Positions 6,331 to 14,489 are shown, counted from the stretch's first letter. The stretch: 14,586 nt of DNA from an uncultured Lachnospiraceae bacterium (GCA_937965795.1 CALCMD010000120.1:1-14586); one strand, 5' to 3'. A program made the numbers and translations. The notes: generated by a model not told the origin, from the letters alone.

Positions 6331-7299
6331 ATGATTTTAGGTACAGAAGTAATTATTCCATTGCTGACCGCATTTGTGATCAGTGTAGTATTAAGTCCCT
6401 TTGTAATTCCATTTCTGCGGAAATTGAAGGTAGGGCAGACAGAGAGAGAGGATGGAGTTCAGTCACATCTGAAAAAGGCCGGGACTCCGACGATGGGAGG
6501 ACTTATCATATTGATCGCAGTCATGGTAACGTCCCTTTTGTTTATTAAAAAATATCCGAACATTGTTCCGGTACTCTTTTTGACGTTGGGATTTGGTATC
6601 ATTGGTTTCCTGGATGATTATTTGAAGGTAGTCATGAAGCGTTCCGACGGTCTTTATCCGAAACAGAAAATGGCAGGGCAGTTGATTGTTACCACGATCT
6701 TTCTGGCCTATATGCTGGTTGTAGACGATAGTTTCCTTTCGATCCTGATTCCCTTTGGCGGTGGAAAATATTTTGACTGCAAATGGATTACGGTGCCGCT
6801 TGTTTACATTGCCGTGATCGGAACGGTAAACGGTGTAAACTTCACAGACGGGCTGGATGGTCTTGCCACGGGCGTCACGGCAATGGTCGCTGTATTTTTT
6901 ACGGTAGTGTCTGCTGTGTACGGGGCGGGGATTGAACCGATTACGGCGGCAGTAACCGGGGCATTGCTGGGATTTCTGCTGTTTAACGTGCATCCTGCAC
7001 AGGTGTTTATGGGAGATACCGGTTCGCTGGCGCTGGGCGGCTTCGTGGCGGGCAGCGCATATATCCTGAAAATGCCCTGGATTATCGTGATCGTAGGGCT
7101 GGTCTATCTGGTAGAAGTTCTTTCCGTTATGATTCAGGTGACGTATTTTAAGAAAACAGGCGGAAAGAGATTCTTTAAGATGGCTCCGATCCACCATCAT
7201 TTTGAACTTTGCGGATGGTCTGAGACAAGGGTCGTGGCAGTGTTTACCATAATTACGGCGCTGTTGTGTATCGTGGGGCTGATGATATTATCCTATTAA
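6331..7299 (+). CDS. mraY: MraY, phospho-MurNAc-pentapeptide transferase
   Basis: Integral membrane enzyme that moves phospho-MurNAc-pentapeptide from UDP to undecaprenyl phosphate, giving lipid I on the inner face of the membrane. With ATG 6331 the product has 322 residues, normal for the family, and about ten hydrophobic segments. Active-site motifs seen: KAGTPTMGG (49-57), DDY (95-97), NFTDGLDGL (170-178), MGDTGS (227-232) and the histidine motif APIHHHFE (285-292). These cover the catalytic and Mg2+-binding aspartates of the family. ATG 6331 is preceded by AGAGG (6320-6324); a GTG at 6316 in the same frame lacks a good site. murE and murF, often next to mraY, are not present. murD follows after 19 bases. 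Confidence 0.96.
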   Translation: MILGTEVIIPLLTAFVISVVLSPFVIPFLRKLKVGQTEREDGVQSHLKKAGTPTMGGLIILIAVMVTSLLFIKKYPNIVPVLFLTLGFGIIGFLDDYLKVVMKRSDGLYPKQKMAGQLIVTTIFLAYMLVVDDSFLSILIPFGGGKYFDCKWITVPLVYIAVIGTVNGVNFTDGLDGLATGVTAMVAVFFTVVSAVYGAGIEPITAAVTGALLGFLLFNVHPAQVFMGDTGSLALGGFVAGSAYILKMPWIIVIVGLVYLVEVLSVMIQVTYFKKTGGKRFFKMAPIHHHFELCGWSETRVVAVFTIITALLCIVGLMILSY

Positions 7300-7318
7300 A
7301 CGGAGGATGGAAAGAAAG

Positions 7319-8674
7319 ATGGATTTGAAAAAGAAAAATGTATTGGTATTCGGAACAGGCTTAAGCGGAATCGGCGCGGCAGTTCTTTTACATAAAACAG
7401 GTGCGAATCCGATTCTGTATGATGGAAATGAAAAGACGGACCCGGAAGAGGTAAAGAAAAAACTGGGAGAAGGCGTCGAAGCCGAAATTATCATCGGCGA
7501 ACTGCCTGGCCAGGTGATAGACAGTCTGGATCTTGCAGTACTTAGTCCGGGCGTTCCCACAGACCTTCCGCTTGTTCAGTTGATGCGTAAAAGAGACGTC
7601 CCTGTCTGGGGAGAGGTAGAGCTGGCATATGAAAACAGCAAAGGAGATGTGCTGGCGATTACGGGAACGAATGGAAAGACGACGACCACGAGCCTGTTAG
7701 GAGAGATCATGAAAGTGCATCAGGAGTCGGTTTTTGTGGTGGGTAATATCGGGACTCCATATACGGGGACGGCTCTGGACACGAAAGCGGAATCTGTGAC
7801 GGTAGCCGAAATCAGCAGCTTTCAGCTTGAAACCATCTGTAAATTCCGGCCGAAAGTAAGTGCGATTCTGAATATTACACCGGATCACCTGAACAGACAT
7901 CATACGATGGAGGAATATATCCGGGTAAAAGAATGTATCACGAAAAATCAGACCAGGAGCGATACCTGCGTGTTGAATTATGAGGATGAAGTGCTGCGGG
8001 AATTTGGAAAAACTTTAAAGTGCCAGGTATTATTTTTCAGCAGTCTGCGTACACTGGAAAAAGGTATTTATCTTGAAGATGACAGGATTACATACAGCGA
8101 CGGGAAAGAAAAGACTGTGATTTGCAGCACCGGAGAGCTGAATCTTCCGGGAAGGCATAATCATGAAAACGTGATGGCGGCCGTGGGAATGGCGATGAGT
8201 TATGGCGTTCCGGCAGAGGAAATCCGCAGGGTAGTAAAATCCTTTCAGGCAGTAGAGCACAGAATTGAATTCGTGACAGAAAAAGATGGAGTCGTGTATT
8301 ATAATGACTCCAAAGGAACGAATCCTGATGCAGCGATCAAGGGAATTCAGGCGATGGACCGGCCGACATTTCTGATCGGCGGAGGATATGATAAGGATTC
8401 TTCTTATGAAGAATGGATTTCTTCTTTTGATGGGAAGGTGAAATATCTGGTGCTTCTGGGAGCCACCAGGGAAAAGATTGCCGCTGCGGCGAGAAGCTGC
8501 GGTTTTGATAAAATTTTATTTGCGGACACTCTGGAGGAAGCCGTGAAGATCTGCGCAGAGCGTGCGCAGAGCGGCGATGCGGTGCTTCTTTCCCCCGCAT
8601 GTGCGAGCTGGGATATGTTTCCGAGCTATGAAGTGCGTGGAAGGATGTTTAAAGAATATGTGAAAAATCTCTAG
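7319..8674 (+). CDS. murD: MurD, UDP-N-acetylmuramoyl-L-alanine--D-glutamate ligase
   Basis: Cytoplasmic ATP-dependent ligase that adds D-glutamate to UDP-MurNAc-L-Ala. The protein has 451 residues from ATG 7319. The N-terminal nucleotide-binding Rossmann part carries FGTGLSGIGAA (11-21). The central Mur ligase domain has the P-loop GTNGKTTTTS (116-125) and ITPDHLNRH (186-194). The C-terminal domain has NDSKGTNPDA (329-338), diagnostic for MurD, and LLSPACASWDMF (423-434). The start is chosen because MDLKKKNVLVFG is the normal MurD beginning. GGAGG (7302-7306) lies 12 bases upstream, a slightly long spacing, and it abuts the alternative ATG at 7307, which it could not serve. It follows mraY by 19 bases and precedes ftsW by 11, so co-transcription is likely. 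Confidence 0.96.
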   Translation: MDLKKKNVLVFGTGLSGIGAAVLLHKTGANPILYDGNEKTDPEEVKKKLGEGVEAEIIIGELPGQVIDSLDLAVLSPGVPTDLPLVQLMRKRDVPVWGEVELAYENSKGDVLAITGTNGKTTTTSLLGEIMKVHQESVFVVGNIGTPYTGTALDTKAESVTVAEISSFQLETICKFRPKVSAILNITPDHLNRHHTMEEYIRVKECITKNQTRSDTCVLNYEDEVLREFGKTLKCQVLFFSSLRTLEKGIYLEDDRITYSDGKEKTVICSTGELNLPGRHNHENVMAAVGMAMSYGVPAEEIRRVVKSFQAVEHRIEFVTEKDGVVYYNDSKGTNPDAAIKGIQAMDRPTFLIGGGYDKDSSYEEWISSFDGKVKYLVLLGATREKIAAAARSCGFDKILFADTLEEAVKICAERAQSGDAVLLSPACASWDMFPSYEVRGRMFKEYVKNL

Positions 8675-8685
8675 GGAGTGATGCT

Positions 8686-9765
8686 ATGGAGAGAACGGCC
8701 AGACGGCTGGATGATACACTGCTGATACTTGTGATGTTTCTGGTGGGATTCGGCCTGGTTATGCTCTATAGCACAAGCGCCTATAATGGACAGGTCAAAT
8801 TCGGGGATTCGGCGTATTATTTAAAAAAGCAGTTTTTTGCCACGGTGCTTGGCGTGGCGGCTATGTACTTTTTATCCTGTATGGATTATCACGTACTGGA
8901 AAAATTCGCAATTCCTGGGTACTTGGTTTCCCTGGCGCTGTCAGCGCTGGTGCTGGTGGCGGGAAGCTCCTATAACGGTTCAAAGCGATGGCTGTCCTTA
9001 GGACCCCTCTCTTTTCAGCCATCCGAGTTTGCGAAACTGGCGGTGATCCTGTTTCTGGCCCGGATGGTCAGCAGACAAAAGCAGCGGAAAAACAGCATTT
9101 TGACGCTTGGGATGCTCCTTGTGCTGGTGCTGCCGATCGTAGGACTGGTAGGTACGAATAATCTGAGCACGGCGATCATTATTCTGGGGATTGCGGCGAT
9201 TATGGGGTTTGTTTCCAGTCCCAGATACCTGCCTTTTGTCTGGATGGGAGGCGCGGGCGTCGGATTTATCGCTATTTTCCTGAGTCTGGAATCCTATCGT
9301 CTGGAACGCCTGGAAATCTGGAAGAATCCTGAAAATTTTGAAAAAGGATTTCAGACGATCCAGGGGCTGTATGCCATTGGTTCCGGAGGGCTGTTTGGCA
9401 AGGGATTGGGAGAAAGCATTCAGAAACTGGGGTTTGTTCCGGAAGCGCAAAATGATATGATTTTTTCCATTATCTGCGAAGAGCTTGGCCTGGCGGGAGC
9501 CGTTCTGCTGATTTTGGCATTTACCGTGCTGGTCTGGCGGTTTATGGTGGTCGCCACTCATGCGTCAGATTTGTTTGGGGCATTGATCGCGGCGGGCGTC
9601 ATGGGTCATATTGCGATTCAGGTCATGCTGAACGTGGCGGTGGTAACCAATACGATTCCAAACACGGGCATTACGCTTCCGTTTATCAGTTATGGCGGAA
9701 CCTCCGTGCTTTTTCTTCTGGCTGAAATGGGAGTGGTGCTCTCTGTCAGCCGGTGGCAAAAGTAG
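8686..9765 (+). CDS. ftsW: FtsW/SpoVE-type SEDS peptidoglycan glycosyltransferase
   Basis: Polytopic membrane protein of 359 residues with about ten transmembrane segments. SEDS proteins polymerise lipid II into glycan strands together with a class B PBP. Conserved signs are KRWLSLGPLSFQPSEFAK (100-117), a TNNLSTA loop (157-163), the large loop motif PEAQNDMIFSIICEELG (252-268) and PNTGITLPFISYGGTS (325-340). D257 in the NDMIF motif aligns with the aspartate shown to be essential in RodA and FtsW. The start ATG has AGGGAGTG (8673-8680), overlapping the murD stop. Position after murD matches spoVE in Bacillus and ftsW in E. coli, so vegetative FtsW and sporulation SpoVE cannot be told apart by sequence. 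The neighbouring PBPs are its expected partners. murG, which often follows this gene, is absent. Confidence 0.93.
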   Translation: MERTARRLDDTLLILVMFLVGFGLVMLYSTSAYNGQVKFGDSAYYLKKQFFATVLGVAAMYFLSCMDYHVLEKFAIPGYLVSLALSALVLVAGSSYNGSKRWLSLGPLSFQPSEFAKLAVILFLARMVSRQKQRKNSILTLGMLLVLVLPIVGLVGTNNLSTAIIILGIAAIMGFVSSPRYLPFVWMGGAGVGFIAIFLSLESYRLERLEIWKNPENFEKGFQTIQGLYAIGSGGLFGKGLGESIQKLGFVPEAQNDMIFSIICEELGLAGAVLLILAFTVLVWRFMVVATHASDLFGALIAAGVMGHIAIQVMLNVAVVTNTIPNTGITLPFISYGGTSVLFLLAEMGVVLSVSRWQK

Positions 9766-9815
9766 AAGCGCTGCATAAAATAAATATAAGTGCTGACTGA
9801 TCGGAGGAATCGCAT

Positions 9816-11063
9816 TTGGAATGTATGGAAATCTGCGGCGGCCGTCCCCTGAATGGAGAAGTGATGATTCAGGGCTCGAAAAATGCAGCATTGCCGATTC
9901 TGGCAGGAATGATCCTGCATAAAGGAACGACCGTATTGCATAATTGTCCGAAAATTTCGGATGTTACACATATGATAAAAATTCTGGGAGAGCTGGGATG
10001 TACGGTGTCCTGGGATGGAAATTCCCTCTGCGTGGATGCAAAGGACGTAAAAAGGGCGCGTGTGCCTGCCGAACTGGGGGGGAAAATGCGCTGCTCAATT
10101 ATCTTTCTGGGAGCGCTTCTTGGGAGAATGGGGAATGCCAGGATTCCTTATCCTGGCGGCTGCACCATCGGAGCCAGACCCATCGATATGCACATGAGCG
10201 CCCTGCATCAGATGAAAGCGGAAATACAGGAAGAGCAGGAGTATCTGACCGGAAGCTGCGCCGGGCTTTTTGGAAGCAGAATTGTTTTGCGATATCCGAG
10301 TGTCGGCGCTACGGAAAATATCATTCTGGCGGCAGTGCTGGCAGAGGGGGTTACAGAGATCAGAGGGGCGGCAGCAGAACCGGAGATCATGGAATTATGC
10401 CGCTTTCTGAATGATAAGGGAGCCAGAATACATGGAGCGGGAACGGAACACATTCAAATAGAAGGGGTAAAGGAGCTGTCGGACAGCGAATATGATCTGA
10501 TGCCCGACCGCATCGTGGCGGGAACTTATCTGATGGCGGCGATTGCGACAAGAGGAAGATGCCTGCTGCGAAAAGCGCCGCAGGAACAGCTTGAAAATGT
10601 AATTGCCGTGGCGGAGAAAATGGGAGCTGTAGTCAGTAAAAAAACGGAGGGACTTCTGGTGGACGGCAGGAAAGCAGAAAAATGTCTGCCGCTGCTTTGT
10701 ACGGCGCCTCATCCCGGATTTCCGACAGATCTTCAGTCACAGGTTATGACGGCGCTCTGCGTGGCAAAAGGGGAGAGCCGGATTCGGGAGAGCGTTTTTG
10801 AAGCACGGTTCCGGACGGCGAGGGAACTTGCCAGGATGGGGGCGGATATTCAGATCGTGGGCCAGGAAGCGAAGATTCGCGGCAGTATGCTGCATGGAGC
10901 AAAAGTTCGGGCGCCGGAACTGAGAGGCGGCGCAGCTCTGGTAATTGCAGGTGCGGCGGCAGAGGGAAGGACATGGATCAGTGACTGCCATTATATCGGA
11001 AGAGGGTATGAAAATATCTGCCGGGATATGCGGAATCTGGGAGCGGATGCCAGTGTGAAATAG
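9816..11063 (+). CDS. murA: MurA, UDP-N-acetylglucosamine 1-carboxyvinyltransferase
   Basis: Cytoplasmic enzyme of the first committed step of peptidoglycan synthesis: it transfers enolpyruvate from PEP to UDP-GlcNAc. The product has 415 residues (E. coli 419), an EPSP-synthase-type double-domain fold. Key residues visible: K22 and N23 in GSKNAALPI, R92 in KMRCSI, the catalytic C116 in PGGCTIGARPIDMH (113-126), D305 in PGFPTDLQ and the late VFEARF motif (327-332). C116 is the residue alkylated by fosfomycin, so the target is the normal sensitive type. The start is TTG 9816: GGAGG (9803-9807) is 8 bases before it, while the next in-frame ATG at 9825 is too far and would remove the usual N-terminus. 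Clostridia often have two MurA copies; which one this is cannot be told. It lies between ftsW and ftsQ. Confidence 0.94.
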   Translation: MECMEICGGRPLNGEVMIQGSKNAALPILAGMILHKGTTVLHNCPKISDVTHMIKILGELGCTVSWDGNSLCVDAKDVKRARVPAELGGKMRCSIIFLGALLGRMGNARIPYPGGCTIGARPIDMHMSALHQMKAEIQEEQEYLTGSCAGLFGSRIVLRYPSVGATENIILAAVLAEGVTEIRGAAAEPEIMELCRFLNDKGARIHGAGTEHIQIEGVKELSDSEYDLMPDRIVAGTYLMAAIATRGRCLLRKAPQEQLENVIAVAEKMGAVVSKKTEGLLVDGRKAEKCLPLLCTAPHPGFPTDLQSQVMTALCVAKGESRIRESVFEARFRTARELARMGADIQIVGQEAKIRGSMLHGAKVRAPELRGGAALVIAGAAAEGRTWISDCHYIGRGYENICRDMRNLGADASVK

Positions 11064-11094
11064 CATATGGAGGAATGTGTCACAGGAGGAAAAG

Positions 11095-12192
11095 ATGAAA
11101 GAAATAACCTATCGAAAAAAGCGAAAAAGAGCGGGAAAAATCATAGGCGTGCTGGCAGGGCTTCTTGTGCTGGCAGCGCTTGTGGTTTTTGGACTTTTCA
11201 GAGTACGAGAGGTCGTGGTTACAGGAAACAGCATCTATTCAACTGCGGATATCCAGAATGCGGTCATGCAGGACGGGCTGTGTAAAAACACGCTTTATCT
11301 GATGTGGAAATACAGAGATGATTCCAGGGTTCGGGAGGAGCTGCCCTTTCTGAGTTCTGTGGAGGTGACGATGCTTACCCCCTATCAGGTGCGGATCGAG
11401 GTGCATGAAAAGGCGGAGGTGGGTTATTTCCAGAACGGAACGGATTATGTTTATTTTGACCGGGACGGGCTGATCGTTGAGATATCGAAAAAGCTCCGGG
11501 AAAATATTCCAAAGGTTACCGGAATCACGATTACCAAGCCGGCCCGGTATGAACTGCTTCCGATTAAGGAAAAGGAATCGGAAAGAGAAGAGGAGACAGA
11601 AGAGACAGAGAGCATGGGAAGTACGGATACATCCGGTCATGAACTGTTTGACGCCGTTGTGGAAATCACGCAGGTTTTGAGTAAAAACGCCCTGGTTCCA
11701 AAGGAGATACGATTTGACGACCAGCAGGAGGTGACGCTTTGTTTTGACCGTATGCGGGTCAGACTGGGCGCATGTATCAATCTTGTGGATAAAATCACAG
11801 CATTGAAGTCTGTATACGAAAAAGTGGAGGGGATGGAAGGAACTCTGCATATGGAAAGCTACTCGGAGGATGCAAGGACGATCACCTTCAAGCAGGGAGA
11901 AACAGAGGAATCCCTGGAGGTAGAACAGCCGGAGAACTCAGGGGATAACAGCCCAGGGGAAACGGACAGCCAGAAAGAGACAGAGAGTGAGACACAAAAT
12001 ACTTCTCCTGTGTATTCGGAATCTGACGGAACTTTTTCAACGGATGCGGAGGGAAACCGGATTTATACTGATGCGGCAGGAAACACCACGCCGAACGTGG
12101 AAGAGTATCAGTATACGGATGAAAACGGGGAAATCATTACGGATGGATATGGTTATATTGATCCATATACCGGAGCCTATATCCTGAAGTGA
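11095..12192 (+). CDS. ftsQ: FtsQ/DivIB-type divisome protein with acidic Tyr-rich C-terminal tail
   Basis: Bitopic division protein of 365 residues from ATG 11095, which has the very good site AGGAGG (11084-11089). A GTG at 11077 in the same frame has GGAGG only three bases away and is unlikely. A short basic cytoplasmic part precedes a transmembrane helix (about 13-35), then the POTRA domain (about 36-104, FRVREVVVTGN at 35-45), then the FtsQ/DivIB beta domain to about 265. An acidic insert (159-173) interrupts this domain. The last 100 residues are an added tail: an acidic Ser/Glu linker, then short units TDAEGN, TDAAGN and TDENGE with many tyrosines. FtsQ/DivIB binds FtsL and DivIC/FtsB and regulates the septal synthase. 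The call is secure for the domains; the function of the tail is unknown. Confidence 0.92.
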   Translation: MKEITYRKKRKRAGKIIGVLAGLLVLAALVVFGLFRVREVVVTGNSIYSTADIQNAVMQDGLCKNTLYLMWKYRDDSRVREELPFLSSVEVTMLTPYQVRIEVHEKAEVGYFQNGTDYVYFDRDGLIVEISKKLRENIPKVTGITITKPARYELLPIKEKESEREEETEETESMGSTDTSGHELFDAVVEITQVLSKNALVPKEIRFDDQQEVTLCFDRMRVRLGACINLVDKITALKSVYEKVEGMEGTLHMESYSEDARTITFKQGETEESLEVEQPENSGDNSPGETDSQKETESETQNTSPVYSESDGTFSTDAEGNRIYTDAAGNTTPNVEEYQYTDENGEIITDGYGYIDPYTGAYILK

Positions 12193-12264
12193 GAGATTTT
12201 ATGGAAGATGAGCGGAATAAATAGTTACAAAGATTTAAAATTTCCATGAATTTATAAAATAGGC

Positions 12265-12293
12265 TTGATTAATTTTGCAAAAACTTATATGAT
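12265..12293 (+). promoter_or_regulatory. Predicted sigma-A promoter of ftsZ
   Basis: TTGATT (12265-12270) and TATGAT (12288-12293) are spaced by 17 bp in the 188-base gap between ftsQ and ftsZ. The start would lie near 12300, leaving a leader of about 80 bases. The -10 hexamer is identical to that of the mraZ promoter. No terminator is seen after ftsQ, so ftsZ probably also receives read-through transcripts. Confidence 0.65.
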
Positions 12294-12315
12294 AAAGGAA
12301 ATACGGTTTAATCAT

Positions 12316-12344
12316 GGGAGCTTTGTGTTCAAATTTAAGCTCTT
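12316..12344 (+). other. Possible hairpin in the ftsZ leader
   Basis: GAGCTT (12318-12323) and AAGCTC (12337-12342) can pair, with two G-U pairs possible outside them; the loop has 13 bases. No T-run follows, so it is not a terminator. It would stand at about +16 to +45 of the predicted ftsZ transcript, before the ribosome binding site at 12366-12372. Any role in mRNA stability or translation is speculative. Confidence 0.35.
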
Positions 12345-12380
12345 TGGATTTGATACAGATGTGAGAAGGAGGAAATACTC

Positions 12381-13553
12381 TTGTTAGAAATTATGACAAA
12401 TGAAGCTGAATCTGCCGCAAAGATCATTGTGATTGGCGTTGGCGGTGCAGGTAATAATGCGGTAAATAGAATGGTGGATGAGACGATTGGCGGCGTAGAG
12501 TTTGTCGGCGTCAATACAGATAAACAGGCATTGACACTGTGCAAAGCGCCTACGACCATCCAGATTGGCGAGAAACTGACAAAGGGACTGGGCGCCGGAG
12601 CAAAGCCGCAGGTAGGACAGCAGGCTGCCGAGGAGAGTGCGGAAGATATCAAACAGATCGTACAGGGGGCTGATATGGTATTTGTCACCTGCGGTATGGG
12701 AGGCGGTACCGGAACGGGCGCCGCACCGGTAGTTGCAGGTATTGCGAAAGAGCTGGGAATCCTGACGGTAGGCGTTGTGACGAAGCCTTTCCGTTTTGAG
12801 TCCAGAGCGCGTATGAACAATGCGTTGGGCGGAATTGAAAAGCTCAAAGAGAATGTCGATACGCTGATTGTGATTCCGAATGATAAACTGCTTGAGATCG
12901 TAGACCGCAGGACGACGATGCCGGAAGCGCTGAAAAAAGCAGATGAGGTGCTTCAGCAGGCAGTGCAGGGAATTACAGACCTCATTAATCTGCCGGCGCT
13001 GATCAATCTCGACTTTGCGGATGTTCAGACCGTTATGACAGGGAAAGGGATCGCTCATATCGGTATTGGACATGCTAAGGGTGATGATAAAGCGCTGGAG
13101 GCGGTAAAACAGGCAGTGTCCAGCCCGCTTCTGGAAACGACCATCGAAGGCGCGTCCCATGTGATTATCAATATTTCGGGAGATATTTCCCTCATGGATG
13201 CGAATGACGCCGCAAGCTATGTACAGGAACTGGCAGGAGATGACGCAAATATTATTTTTGGCGCGATGTATGATGATACATACACCGATGAGGCGAGCAT
13301 CACCGTAATTGCCACGGGACTTGATTCCGCTACGGCTACACAGCCATCTGTGAGCGAAAGCAGAAAGAAAGTAACTGATTTTACAGAGACGGTTGTTTCA
13401 GAAGAACCGAGGTTTGGCGGATTCCAGAGAAATACTTCCGGAAACCCGCAGATCAAACCTCTGACTTCTTCACCGCTTGGAAAATTAAAGACGCCAGAGA
13501 GCAGTGTTCAGGTAAAAGATATTCAGATACCTGATTTTCTGAAAAGAAGATAG
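12381..13553 (+). CDS. ftsZ: FtsZ, tubulin-like cell division GTPase
   Basis: Cytoplasmic GTPase that polymerises into the Z ring and recruits the divisome. The product has 390 residues, typical for Firmicutes. The GTP-binding domain holds GVGGAGNNAVNR (19-30), the tubulin signature GGGTGTG (107-113) and NDK near 167-169. The T7 synergy loop NLDFADVQTVM (209-219) carries the aspartates that complete GTP hydrolysis across the filament interface. A variable linker (about 315-378) leads to the C-terminal peptide IQIPDFLKRR (381-390), which binds partners such as SepF, EzrA or FtsA in relatives. The start is TTG 12381 with AAGGAGG at 12366-12372, 8 bases away; ATG 12393 would be too far from it. 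No ftsA lies next to it, so SepF elsewhere is the expected membrane anchor. A separate promoter lies at 12265-12293. Confidence 0.97.
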   Translation: MLEIMTNEAESAAKIIVIGVGGAGNNAVNRMVDETIGGVEFVGVNTDKQALTLCKAPTTIQIGEKLTKGLGAGAKPQVGQQAAEESAEDIKQIVQGADMVFVTCGMGGGTGTGAAPVVAGIAKELGILTVGVVTKPFRFESRARMNNALGGIEKLKENVDTLIVIPNDKLLEIVDRRTTMPEALKKADEVLQQAVQGITDLINLPALINLDFADVQTVMTGKGIAHIGIGHAKGDDKALEAVKQAVSSPLLETTIEGASHVIINISGDISLMDANDAASYVQELAGDDANIIFGAMYDDTYTDEASITVIATGLDSATATQPSVSESRKKVTDFTETVVSEEPRFGGFQRNTSGNPQIKPLTSSPLGKLKTPESSVQVKDIQIPDFLKRR

Positions 13554-13564
13554 AGAGATAGCAG

Positions 13565-13596
13565 ATGGGCTGTTACAGAATCATGTAACAGCCCAT
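13565..13596. terminator. Convergent hairpin between ftsZ and the AraC-family gene
   Basis: ATGGGCTGTTACA (13565-13577) and TGTAACAGCCCAT (13584-13596) form a perfect 13-bp stem with a 6-base loop. It lies 11 bases after the ftsZ stop and 8 bases from the stop of the opposing gene, the normal place for a shared bidirectional terminator. No T-run follows on either strand, so canonical intrinsic termination is not fully supported. Confidence 0.6.
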
Positions 13597-13604
13597 TAAA
13601 TATG

Positions 13605-14435
13605 TCAGGCTTTCCGTTTCATTAACTTACGGTACGCACCGGGCGTCATGTTACAGCTTTTTTTAAAACTCTGCGAGAAATAACTCTGTGAAGAAAAGCC
13701 GGAGAGCTGCGCAATATCTGCAATCCCGTGATCTGTGCTTGAGAGGAGCGTTTTACTCACCTCGATTCTGCGTTCATTCAGATAGGTGATTGGAGAAAGG
13801 CCGTAGCATTTTGTAAAAGTATGGACAAAATAGTATTTGTTTAGATGTGCCATTTGTGCAAGGGCGTCCAGTGTGATGTTATCCTGATAATTGGAATCAA
13901 TATAACGCTTGATTTTTGCACATTCCCTGTTCGGGCGTTGGGAAACGGTGATGCTGAGCGCTGAATTTGTGATTCTCTGAAGCTGGATGATCAGAATGTC
14001 CAGCATGTCTTTACAGATTTCCTGATACCCTTCCCGCTTGTTTTCAAGCTCCGTCAGCATGGAACTGAAATAAAAGAGAAAATCATTTTTTTTCTTCTGA
14101 CAGTTGAGCACCAGATACTCCTGATTGGTGTCGAAGGAAAAGCCAAGTCCTTCCACTCCCAGCGTGATATATTCCAAAGGCGGGGAGCTGAAAGAGATTT
14201 CGGTGTGCAGGATGTTTGGATTAATGATGATCAGGTCATCCTTTCGAATTGGGAAAGAATCATTCTCAACCTGAAACTCGCCGTTGCCATTTTGAACATA
14301 AAATAATTCTGTAAAATAGTGGGAGTGTTTCAGGCTGGGCCAGTCCCCTTCACATTTTGAGGTAGTAACGTAAAGCAGATTCACGACAGGCTGGTTGCCT
14401 GGGATTTGCTGCAACTGATATTTTAAATTACCCAT
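13605..14435 (-). CDS. AraC-family transcriptional regulator with N-terminal cupin domain
   Basis: A 276-residue regulator on the minus strand. The N-terminal half (about 15-95) is a cupin-like sensor domain with H37-S-H39, E43 and a second conserved histidine H77 (NPNILHTE), usual for sugar- or ligand-sensing AraC proteins. The C-terminal domain (about 170-273) has two helix-turn-helix motifs: one at about 188-209, and a second at about 237-260 (IADIAQLSGFSSQSYFSQSF). The linking signature LSPITYLNERRI is at 213-224. The start ATG (14433-14435) is preceded on the minus strand by AAAGGA, about 10 bases away. It points away from the rest of the accessory DNA to the right and converges on ftsZ; nothing links it to division. 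Such genes often control a neighbouring sugar gene, here outside the window. The ligand is unknown. Confidence 0.93.
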   Translation of the reverse strand: MGNLKYQLQQIPGNQPVVNLLYVTTSKCEGDWPSLKHSHYFTELFYVQNGNGEFQVENDSFPIRKDDLIIINPNILHTEISFSSPPLEYITLGVEGLGFSFDTNQEYLVLNCQKKKNDFLFYFSSMLTELENKREGYQEICKDMLDILIIQLQRITNSALSITVSQRPNRECAKIKRYIDSNYQDNITLDALAQMAHLNKYYFVHTFTKCYGLSPITYLNERRIEVSKTLLSSTDHGIADIAQLSGFSSQSYFSQSFKKSCNMTPGAYRKLMKRKA

Positions 14436-14455
14436 GATTACAGGTTCCTTTCTGT

Positions 14456-14489
14456 TTATTTAGTAATTCCTTCCTACTTATTTAGTAAT
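14456..14489 (-). promoter_or_regulatory. Direct repeat upstream of the AraC-family gene, possible operator
   Basis: TTATTTAGTAAT occurs twice, at 14456-14467 and 14478-14489, with a 22-bp period, that is two turns of the helix on one face. Dimeric AraC-family proteins commonly bind such paired direct half-sites. On the minus strand the units read ATTACTAAATAA and lie just before the ribosome binding site. A possible -10 TATACA is at 14496-14501 (minus strand), without a clear -35, so the repeat would sit near the transcription start. The remaining DNA to the window end holds no gene I can support. Confidence 0.55.

Noticed and set aside
6463..7200. Minus-strand open frame of 245 codons opposite mraY
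   Set aside because: Antisense shadow; polar His/Gln/Asn-rich composition, no start signals.
12241..12256. AAATT/AATTT inverted repeat after ftsQ as terminator
   Set aside because: Only five A-T pairs and no following T-run; too weak to terminate transcription.
12384..13160. Minus-strand open frame of 258 codons opposite ftsZ
   Set aside because: Shadow of the highly conserved ftsZ codons; rich in His, Arg and Cys without any domain pattern.
291..14435. A novel defence or mobile system in the window
   Set aside because: Every plus-strand gene belongs to a known division or wall family and the minus-strand gene to the AraC family; there are no transposases, integrases, repeats of array type or unexplained long genes.
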